Source: Enoplolaimus lenunculus
Taxonomy: Eukaryota; Nematoda; Enoplea; Enoplida; Thoracostomopsidae
DNA length: 64,000 nucleotides
NCBI GenBank assembly: GCA_030248215.1
Contig: JASANG010003684.1
Location: 124,001-188,000, forward strand
Direction: 5' to 3'
Position numbers and translations under genes: made by a program. This document shows, piece after piece, positions 35,301 to 47,300 of the stretch. Below the pieces are notes generated by a model. That model saw only the letters and a list, made by a program, of their open reading frames with translations, did no database searches and was not told the origin of the DNA. Each line of letters begins with the position of its first letter. The stretch's first letter is position 1.

Positions 35301-38300
35301 AACCAATTTTTGGTCGCGTTGAAGTAGTGACTGGATAGCCGCATAGCAATCCGCTGGCACTTGCTGGTCGACTAAGTGGTGTCTTATCACGTCTACCACT
35401 ACTGCTACTTGGAGCTGCACAATTACAACCAGACTGAGATAACACACTCGCAATTACCTGAAACACACCAACACAGTTTTTGAGCAGTTGAGCCAATTTA
35501 AACCGTAAAATTTTCCGCATTAGGTCAAAAACGTGTCCTTTTCCCATATATTATGTAATACAAGTTTTTTGTATCACATTCTATTTGCAAGAAGTTTACC
35601 TCTAAAAATCAACTGCAACGCTGTGCAAATGACATATTATATGCGTGTATTGCGTCTACTTTCGGCGCTTGCGTTCTTGATATAAACTCGTCTTTGATGA
35701 TTTTTCTACTGTAGACTTAGCCTTTTGCACCACCCTGCAAATTTTGCAATATGTCATTGCACGAGTTCGTCAGTGTGAAAACCAGGATGCAATTAAAAAT
35801 CCCCGTATTAAAATTAGGTAGGTGGAAACTAAGATATTTTACTGAAAAATGACGATAAAAATTACATAGGTTTCATTCGTATAATATATAAACCTTAACA
35901 ATCACCGAAAATGCATAATCGAAGACAGATTTCGGTTCCTTGGATTCCAGAAATCTAAAATACGGCAGATAAAGTGAATACCTATTTCCAACTAGAGTTA
36001 TTTCACCAATAATATTGCAAAAAAATAAAATGAATTTTTCGGTGACATGTCTTTTTCATTTTCCGGTTTCGTTTCAGTTAATTTTGTCACATTCCGGTTC
36101 CGGTAAATTTTAATTCCGGTTGCATCCTGTTGAAAACCCGTTGCTAACTGGAACCTATCGCAAGCTGTTGATAAGAGATATAAGAATATGGGCCGTAATA
36201 TAGTATCAACATACCTCGCTAATATTTTCCGCCAATGGGCTCGACAAATCAGTTGTCGGGGATTTGGCTTTATCGTACACTGCGGTGGCAGAGGCGAGAG
36301 TAGTCTCCGGGCGATCGCGCAACGACTCTGAATTTGATCGCTTCAATGGCGATGGTCCTCCTGTCGCCGTTGCACCTTCTCGCTGTGGTTGCGGGGCTTG
36401 ACTCCGGCAACTCGGATATTCAATCGCAGCCACTGCTGACAGCGGTGATTTTACTACGGGAAGTGAGTTTGAAGTCGTTCCGGTAGTAGTTGACATACTA
36501 GCACTAAGGTTGTTAGCAAACAGCTTCGCTTTAGCGTCTGTTTCCATCTCTGTTGTTGTTGATGATGATGACGAACTATTATTATTAGTATTACTATTAT
36601 CATTATTGTTGCTGCTGCTGCAGTTACTGTGGCAAATTGACGCATTCCGGTCAATTTCTTGCATTTTCGACGTACCGCTCGATTTTGAGATGACAACGTT
36701 TTCTGAACTATTCAGGATGCGAGTTCGTTTATTACGAAGGTCACCATTTGGAGTTAAGTCGCGCCCTGATGCGTGATAGGCTCGTTTGCCTGCAGAAACA
36801 CGGTAATTACTGCGTTGCGGAGAAGGCGATTGCAATAGTGACCCATTTACTGTTGTTCGCTTCCGACGCCCGCCAGTAGTAACACTATGCGGTGATGTCT
36901 ACAACAGTGCAAAAATATACTAATGTAGGTTGCAGTTTTGTTCAAACTGAAAACACGGACCTCGTTAACTGGATCAAAATACACCATTCCTGATATATGT
37001 ACATACGTTATTACACTTTTGCTAGGTTTAACACTTCTAACACGAATAGTTACGCTGATAGCAGCAACGCAAAACACGTGCATCTGAACGTAATAATGTA
37101 CTTAGAATTTATTCTAAAATATAAAAAGTTTTCTGACTTAATTTAATATTGTGCCCATTTCACGAATACCATTGAAAATATTCGATTGCTGACAAACGCT
37201 ATACATTTGAATTTTATAGTTTCCTTCAAATCTACTACGCGTTATTCAGATTATGCGGACTGACCCGCGGTCCATCGCGATCAGATCGCATACCGCTTAG
37301 TATTTTTGCAGTTCGGTAAAAAGAAAAACCACGAAACTCTACCCCCAGCACATATACCAGTTGCCGTTTGCATTCAGCGTGATTCAACCCGTCATCTGAT
37401 GTAGTCGCTTTGGCCGATAGCCCTTTGTCATTCATCAGACCAGCGTTCAGAGCGCTAGTGTCAGCTGTCGATGACGAGGGACTTGTTGGCTCGGATGCGC
37501 TCGTTGGAGACTTTTTGTTGATTCGAAGCACACTCGCAAGCTGAAAAAATGCATATATAAAGGGCGTATAGAAACAATGCCTACCTCTTTTAAAAAGCGT
37601 ACGCCAGGGGTTTTAGGCAAGGCTAATCGGAATATATATTATTAAAATATTTTTTCTGCTGCTACTACTGTTTTGGCATACTTTTGTGTAGAGTTTAACT
37701 GTTACAAAACATATATACATACGAATGTGTATATACATACCTATATAACCCGCGGAAGGCCGTTGCGGGCCGGTAGGCCCGCTCGCGTTCTAGTACATAA
37801 GCAAAAATTATTCTAAAGCTTAAGCTTACTCCTGCAGTTCCGTGAAAAAATTTTGCGCCCCTCAAAGTAAAGACTGTCTATTGTGTTATTAGCTTGCATT
37901 GTAGCGATTTAAAAACATAGTATCTCAGCCAGAAACAATGAGGGACCACCTGCTCTAGCTGCTGTAGTTGGCCTGTTTGAAAACCTATTGCTAGTTGACA
38001 AATCTAAAACATTTAAACCTCTTAAGTTTGGGAGCTTCCTCAGGAGGAGCCCCACACACATTTGGCACGCCACTGATTCCGACTTACCATATCTTTGCTG
38101 CGTCTGGTCCGTACACGACTTTCAAGCAATATCGTCGTATCATCTGCAACACCTCCGCTGCCACTACCGCTAGCTGATGTATTGTAATCTTTATCCGGCT
38201 CAACAACTGAATCCATTGTACTATCGTCAGCAACCGGTTTAAATAGATACGATTGTGAAGACTGTGTTTGTTGTTGATGATCACGTACAATATCCGGATC

Positions 38301-41300
38301 AATCGCTGGCAATTCGCCAAATCGTTTAAAGTACCCACGACAGTCGCTACACAATAGTGCGCGGTCTTTACCCGCATGATGCCAATCTTTTGACGCTAAA
38401 ACAGAGGCCATATATTGTTAATTCTGAAGAAGCTACAGTTTTTAATCTAAGTACCGTTTATGATTCTCCGGGAATTAAAACTGTTTAGGTTGAGGGCTAG
38501 GCTGCTAAACCTTAGCCTATTTTATTAATCCAGTTATGTGTGATAACTTTTTTGTGGGGGAAAGTATCAAACCACTTACTTGTATTATAGCAGTGATGAC
38601 AAACATAGCTCGAAGTATCTTTTGAATCTGATTCTTCAGAATCGCATTCATTCTCACTAGCCGAACTGTGATCTACTAAAAATATAAACGCTACTAAAGC
38701 AAGCTAATTTCACCAAAAGAATTCAAAACATAATCCAGTAACACAATAACTGACGATCACCACTTGTATAAATAAACAGATAGGCGCATTTAGGCGCTAA
38801 TCAGGTTTCACCATGATAATGAAACCTTTAGTAGAAACGAGAACATCAACTTCTCTCACTATCCACCGCTTGGCATTACAAGTACGCCTTACCGAGCTCA
38901 TTAGAAGGTGGTCGAGACTGACGATTACTGCCATTGGTCGATTTGCTTCGGCGCAATACGGCACAAGCAGCCGCAGACGGCTTCTTTTGTCTCGATTGAG
39001 GTCTTGCAGCTTTAGCAGCCGGCGTTTTCTTCCATAAGTAGTAGTATTCCACAAGATCTGTCTAAAATATATACGTAGTAAGCATGTAGTTCAAGAAAAA
39101 TTAAGCAGACATCAGTGGCGTACTAAAATATATACGTAGTAAGCATGTAGTTCAAGAAAAATTAAGCAGACATCAGTGGCGTATACAAGGGTTGCGTACA
39201 CAATAATAGGAATGAGCAAATACTGCTAATATGAATTTAAATCTTTTGCATCAAATACTCCGCACTGTTTGTCCTACTAGGCATTTGATGGGTCCTGACG
39301 GAGTGGGAGAAGGGCTTCAACCGGATACCTCCGGTTGGCAACCGGGTGGAGCACGGTCATTTTTACCGACTAAATTAATGTTTTAAGAGGAATTACCAGT
39401 TAATCATGCCTGATAGCACGTATCTAACACGTGATCAGTACACTTTAACTGAAAAATGACATTTTAATGTCTAAAGTAAATTCAATTTTTCAGGCTAAAA
39501 ATATTCAATCAGGGAACCAAAATCTCGAGTGGGGAGGCTTGAAACGGAGGGAAAATGGAGTTTGGAAACTTCCTTCCTCATGTGTGAGAGGGGAAGTGTA
39601 CTGTGTTGTGTACAACACCCATTTTTTCATTTTCTTCAAGTGGAATTGTTGTCATTCAGCATTGATTCCGATAAAATTTCAAAAAAAAACAAAACTAACA
39701 GTTACCGCCGCCACACACTGGTCACCTTTTACTCGAGTATGTATATGTCGTAGTCCAACCCGCTATTCAGACCAATAACCAATTGGCCACGGCCAGTCTG
39801 CTATTCTGAGCAAATAGCAGATTGGTATAGGCCAAATAGCTATTGTAACATGTAGCAAAACATCAGTGATGTAAAACCAACGTTGATTGGTTAACCAACG
39901 GTATTGCGTCTGTCCAAATAATCAAATCTGATTGGTCTATTAGTTTAACAGCAGTTTAGCGTAGGCGAAACAGCTATCACGCAAAATAGCAGATTGGCCT
40001 AGGCCAATTAGCAATTGGCCAGAATATCAGATAGACCTACGACGTAATATATTACCAAGGACGTAGCCGGGGACGGCCAAAGGCCAAAACCATCTTTTGA
40101 TTTTGATCCAGTGGGTTTTTACGAACTCTTTTAATGGATAACACACGAAACTGACTTTCAAAATTTTTATAGAACACAAAACCTCTAAAAATTACTTGTC
40201 GTTTGTTTGGCGTGTAAAAAACTAGAAAATCCAAAAATGAGTATCAAGTCTTCAATACACAAACGTTACAATAGAAGAATAACAGAAAAAACAAAAAAAC
40301 CATTCAACCACACCGATTGCCCTGTAGCACAACATTATCAAGGAAAGCTCAAGTAAATACCCAATCTTTTATTTTATGTACCGTACCGCTTCAATTTTTA
40401 TCTAGCAATGAAATGCCGGACTTTATTGCGCTTCCCCCAGAGGCTTAAGCTTGGTTTTAGAACAGGCTTGTCTACGCATAAATCTAAACTTTTACCTAAG
40501 CCTTAATCTTAAATGTATGGGAAAGTGAGCAAGAGCCAAAATCACATTATATCTGTGTGATATTCACGATATAATGCCGTTGAAATTCAGTCGGCACTAC
40601 AAAAAGCAGTAACGAAGCAAAATAACATCTTTGTGTCATTACCGTTTCCTTATGAGCCAGATATTCTTTGCGCATTTTGAAAAAATTCTTGCCATACTGT
40701 CGAATGCCTTTTACGAATCGTTTCTGAAAAAGCGAATGCGTATAGTGTATATACTCAGTTTTTAGTACAACCACGAACAATTTTTTATTTCCTCACACAG
40801 CGTGTACAGCGCCTTACGTACCAAACAAAGAAACTAGAAGTGCAAAGTTCTAAAACTTCCTTTGCCGTTTTTGATTCCGATTGAAATTCTTATCATAATA
40901 CGAAGCGAAATCAAAACGAGTGTTGAATCAGAATTCCACTTGAACTCTATTAATATTTTGTTTGCAGAAACCAATTAATTTAAACGCTGAGGAATCTCGG
41001 CTACACACATGTTTGTCATTGTATAATCACAAACAATCGATTTCCATTAGCCATGTGGCCAAAGCCGGCTGCTTGCGAAATTTTCAGATTTTGGCATGTG
41101 TAAATTAAGACTAAGTTTTAGGTTTAAGTTTAAGCTTGCGTAAAGTGATGTACTAAATTTATTCAAAGATGTGTCGAGTATGTTGAACGCTTGACCTAAA
41201 AAATGCTATAGTGAAAGGGTTGCGCTATGGACGTCGCTGCCCGCCGGCGTGTGGCAACGGTGAAAATTTTGCCGCACGCCGCCGCTGTAAAAAATTTTAT

Positions 41301-44300
41301 CAGACATTACCGCACGCCGCCGTGCCGCTCAGTAAAGTGTAGCGCAACCCAAAGAATGGCTTATAATGGGGGCCAGGGTGTGAAGTGTACAAGCGCCTAA
41401 ACTCCCATACCGAGTGCCAACCCCACTCCCTCAGCGCTTACCGTATCATCTTCTGTCCACCGTTCGTTCACTGTTACTGGCAACGATGACTCGATAATCG
41501 ACTGTGTTGCCGTTGTTGCGTTGTATTTGCACTCGTGGAGCTAAAATTGCAACATATATGTGTAATGTAGGTGTGGGTGTTTTTATTTAAACAAACAAAC
41601 ATATCCAGCAGCCTGGTGGTGTAGTTCAATGGTCAAACAAACCCGTCTGCGATTCTTGTCGCTGGATATTTAGACATTTTTTCAGTAGTTGGTAACACAA
41701 GAAACCCCCTTCGAAAATTTAATTCAACTTAGCCCTTCCTCCACTTTCCAATATCCCAACTAAGCTCCACGCCTGTAGACAGGGGCGACCGCAGGATTAT
41801 TAATAGTGTTATTTTTTCATTCCATAAATAATTCCAAACAATTGTAATTTCTATAATTACTAACTTAAACAATTCCAAAAAAAAGCCCTGGACAAAAAAT
41901 CACACGGAGAAGGCCGTCCCCAAAATCCACCAGTCCACCTCGGCAACACCTTTGTCTGTGTAGAGTAATTGCACTAATATATACGTATACTAGTCACAAT
42001 AATTTAAAAAAACGCACGCAGTTAATGTTTATGATCCTATCCGTCTACAAATATATACATTTATTTACTCGGAAATGAGAAATTTTCACTAAACTAAACT
42101 GAATGAAAAATGTACCTATTTTTAGTCCAACACAACTCTTTCTGCGTCTATACACTTACATAAACACAACGTAAATCGAAAATTTTGTTTCATGTGATAA
42201 CATTTCATGGTCGACATGTGCGAATACAGCATCACGCACTGGCGCAGTGTCACGAGGATTTAGGATAGTGGGGATTGCGGTAAATAGCTACGTACGTACA
42301 AAGTTTAGGTTTTGACCCAAAACAACCTCTGCGTACCAGAGTGCGACCGGATACCAGAACAAGCCGAAGCCGGATAATCCAATATCCGTATTAATTAATA
42401 CGTAGTTAATACAAATCTGAGAGTGCGCTCTGTCCGGCGCCGTCCGTCACGTACTTATTTGCGTACGATACTGTACGGTGATGGACAATATCTACTAAAC
42501 GGCATTTGCGTTGTTCGTTACGCTAGCCTATGTAAAGAACAGGGGCGCAACAGTATTATAAGCATACTCCTAAGCCTAAGCGTAAGAATGAGCATATTCC
42601 TAAGCCTAAGCATAAGCCAAGCAAAAAAATTAGTCTAAAGCATAAGCTTACTCTTTTATAGTCCCACAGAAAAACGTTCCGCCCCTGTTCTTTACATGGG
42701 TTCCATGACCTAAGGTACTCACACGCGCCGATGCATTTCTAACACAGTACGTACGTAGTATGTTGTGATACTGCTACACGCAAAAATAACACTAGTCATC
42801 TTTCAGGTTTCCAGCGTTATTATAACGCAATAAAAATAAATTGTGAACGTACAACGGGTACATGCAAAAATTTACAACACATGAATGACAGAAAAAATAT
42901 GTAAAAGTAAGTAAACGAGTTCCATGGCACCTTGGCATAAATACAAATGATGGTTTATGTAAGCTTGTTTCTTGAAATTACGTATATATTATTTTTGTCA
43001 TTTCAAACAAAGTTCACAGTGAATACTTTTAATCTGGTCATAAATTATTGTATACATACATACGTGGTACATTACGTTTCAGTAATTAATATCCAGCAGT
43101 ATCGGATACTACAACCGGGGCCAGATATCCATTTGTGTGTCTGAAGTAGAGCTGGATTTCCAGTTGAACCTTCGTACGTACGTATATATGTCGTAGCCCA
43201 AGTCGTAATTCATTCCAATTCCAAACTGGGCTAGTCCAAAGCGGAATTACGACTTGGGCTAGCCCAAGGCGAAATCATGTCCGATAAATCTGTGAGTTTT
43301 CCAACTGTTTACCGGATAGTCGTAATACTGCTTGATTCCGCTTTGCTCAGACAAACAAACTATTAGGTAGCCAATAGGTGGCGATTACATAGCCAATCAG
43401 AAAAAAGTATTCGCATCAGCCGATCGTATTTGAGTATGGCATTAAGGTAGCAAACAATCACAAGGCATACACTTGTCACATATAAAAAGAATTACGTCGT
43501 AGGCTAGCCCAAGTGGTAATTACACCATGGCCTAGCCGAATAAAGAATTGAGCTAAATTACGACTTGGGCTACGACATATACAACTTACTGTATGCAAGG
43601 CATGTATCAATGACAGATCGTGAATTTCCGTTTCAATATGATCAGCATCGCTAATGCTAACGGCCGTTGCGTCACCATTAACTAATCCTTTAGACAACGC
43701 CTGACTTCTGAAAATAAATTGTTCAATATTACTGGCATGTGCCACATTTCATTTTGGCAACGAACCGATACCACATTATTTATGGCTGCATGACCAACGG
43801 TTCCGAGATTTATAAATAAGCTACTTACCATTTTATTCCTAACGGGTCCATATTCCGTACCTCCACAACGACTTGGATCATAAACTCAACTTAGGGTCAG
43901 ATTTATGCTTCAGTTTAGATATAGTCTTAGGCTTACGCATCGGATTACGAAAGAATAAACAGTACATATATAATGTAGCAACCTGTGACACTCTTTTGCC
44001 TTGTACCAAATTCACGAAAGTGCATAGGTTAAAGCAAACAAGTACCTATATCAGGATGCAACCGGAATTCCGATTCCGATTAGAATTCCGATTCAAAACG
44101 AGTTCAATTCTGCTTGTTTTGAAATGCTGCTAGAAAATTCTGTACATCATTTATCTATTAAATTGCTTTCGATGAGTTAACTGATCAATAATTAATTGTA
44201 GTTTAACTTTAATCAACCAAAAGTCACCGCCAATTTGTTCATGCGACGTTTGTGAAAATTGTGACCAGACCAGCCAGCCAACCGACACCGTCAATCAATA

Positions 44301-47300
44301 TTCCTTAATCACTACCACCAATTCTACCGCTGACATCTACGTATATAATATTTTCCCTATCAGTATTGCATGCAACTCTCAGATTTTCCTATACATATCG
44401 CTGCTGCACTCGTACTTCAGAATACAACTACGTATATATGTATGTATGTATATAAATAATAAATGAAAACAAACAAACAAACAAACATGAATCTGCTACC
44501 ACTTAATTTCAATGGTATGCGCTGTTGGACCAGACTAATCTCTCTAAAATGGTCTTGGTTTCGCTATCGCTTTTGCGTCGTTTTCAATAAACCTGCCTAC
44601 GGTGTCACAAATCTTTTATATGACACTATCACTTAGCTGATACAAACAACAAAGATTAGCACGTATTATATATGGATGCATTTTACTGGTCTGCGAAGCT
44701 TTAATTTTCATTTCTGCTTGTAAAAAAATCGCCTGTATACAAAATATTTCAGTGGGGACGGGTGGTTGTCCCTGTGATTGTTTGCGCTCTAGCACTTGCA
44801 ATCGTTAAGAGGCGGACCAGTGAACTTTAACCCCTTATCACATTGAGTTGCCTATAGGCAACTCAGCGCAGTGTATATACGTTAAATAATATATATCGCA
44901 CCGTGTTTAACAATTGCAACACGTATACATAGTACTAAATCACCACAAGACGTGAGAGCCCCCTCGGGCTCGAGCGTCAAGCTCCTATAGCTGACTGGTG
45001 ATGGTATACGCGTCCCACTCCAGTCACTGGAGTTCGAATCCTAGCATAAAAGTAGGTCTCAGGGGAAATAGAAAATATTCATGTGAGAAAGGGTTAATAT
45101 TGAGACTTTTCAGAAAAAAACAATTAAATTCTTCCATTTATTTACCTGACAGTTGACAAATATTGTTCCAACTGGTCGTTGTCAATTGCGTCTGGAATCC
45201 AGATACAAGTTTCCAACTCGCTGTCATTGCGTTCAGTGTAACTTGACGTGTCACGGTTGTCTTTTAATGCAACCGCCGCGTCAACGCCCCTGAATTCTGG
45301 GAGTTTCGCCTGTAACCAAATTTTAGCCCCATAAACATAACATGCGATAATAGGCTATTTGCAACATTTAAAACTAAATACTCGGACACGGAATTTTTCA
45401 GCGAAAATACGCTTGAATCACTAATATGTCCGGACCTGGATGTAACTCTAAAGTTGTAGAAATTTTGTACTTTTCCCCACACAACAAAACTCTCCCCTCA
45501 TAAAAAATTTTATTTAACTGGGTTTTGAGGGGACTGAAGTCACCCTGAACATCCGCAAGTTCAGGCAACCCTGCTAAGAAAATAATATAAGGGCTGTCGC
45601 TTCCACGCTAAGTAATTCATTATAAAATACGTCGTACCCGGACACAAATGCAATTACGCAATACCGCAATTACGTACCAAATCACGCGTAGCTCTCGTTT
45701 TGTCGGCTACTACTTTGAAAATTAATTTACAAACAGATTCTGACTAACACGACACTATTCTTCAATACAAATGATTTCAACTTTACTAAAATACACGTAC
45801 GTAGTTCATTACATTACCTGATGACTGGGGCCAACGCGGATTTCACCTTGAATCAAAGTTGCCAGATTGGATGCCGTTTAACAACCTGATTGTTGTTGTA
45901 CAGTGTTCTCTCTCACACGCACAGGTTCGACCCACAAACGAATACAGCGTCACAACAGGGATTACTATATTGAGACCAGTAATTCTCAGATGTTACGTAC
46001 CACACAGACTAAGGAAGTATGGATGAAATAATATATTACTTACTACGAATTTATAAGCGCAGTCCTAACAATTCTGTTGCTAAAATTCAGCATTATACGA
46101 TCAAAATAAACATTTGGCCATACACCCAAATGTGTACCGACAGATAACGCTAGCTGACAGTTTGTGTGATAACTGTGTACTTCAAGGTATTTACATTAAT
46201 AGTACACAGAGACAATAAATACAATGTTATTTATATTAAACATAATTCTAAAACACAAAATTACAATCTACGACGATTACGCACAGTAAGTGAAAAAATG
46301 TACGTACGTTTCAATAAATAACGTGGCGAGTAGGACGGCGCTGTTAAAAAAATCGGTGCGTATCACGACAATTCGTCGTCCGACAACTTATAATTCAAAA
46401 TATCGTCGATTCGAACAAATTTCTCGACCGTTATTAGGCTTAGGCGTAGAATTATGATTATGCTCCACCTCCAAGATTTTCAGATAATTTTCAGACGTTT
46501 GGTAAGGCAACGAAAACCATTGTGTGCGCCTCCTGAAAAAATTTTAACTTCCTAGCAAGGTGAGCTTGCTGTATCACGACAAATCGTCAGACCCGAAAAT
46601 CCAGTGAAACAATTAGTGTGCAGAGCACGGTTCAACCGGATACGAAAAAATATCGGAACCGAACATTTACATTTAGTGCATACGTATTTCGAGCCAGCCG
46701 GAGCCGTAAATCCAGTTGTATCGTGGGGCAGTTTCTATTTTCAAAGATTACCTCGCTTGAAAAGCTTGTTATTTCAACCGTATGAGCTGCTAAATCTACC
46801 TTGACCTCCTAGTAGGTTAAGCTGGCAACCGTCCTGAACCACACTCACACACTAATCACCATACCTGAATCCTCACGGTATCATAAACCAAATATATAGC
46901 CACTCCCTTCCGGCTTCCTCAGACAATTAAAAAAACATCATCAACCAAAATCTTACCGTCTGTCACCAAAATTCAACGACAGGAGCGATAAATTTGACAC
47001 AAAATGATGTCGTTTTCGTTTTCGCACACAAATCAAAGGCACACAACACATAATACGTATAACAATTTCTCAACAATACAAACAAGCACTCGCGACCAAT
47101 CATTGTGTACGTATACAAACATATAAATAGACATATCAACATACATACACAAAGGTATACATTGCACAAAAGAACAGAATACGTGCGGGCAGTGGCGGAT
47201 CCAGGATCTCACAATGGGGGGCAAAATTTCATTAGGTATTAATAAACTTATTTTTTACCCACACACAAACCAAGACTATTGCCACAAAATTGACTTCTTC

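Noticed and set aside
41615-41670. tRNA-like GGTGGTGTAGTTCAATGGTC
   Set aside because: Only the first half resembles a tRNA; there is no B box.
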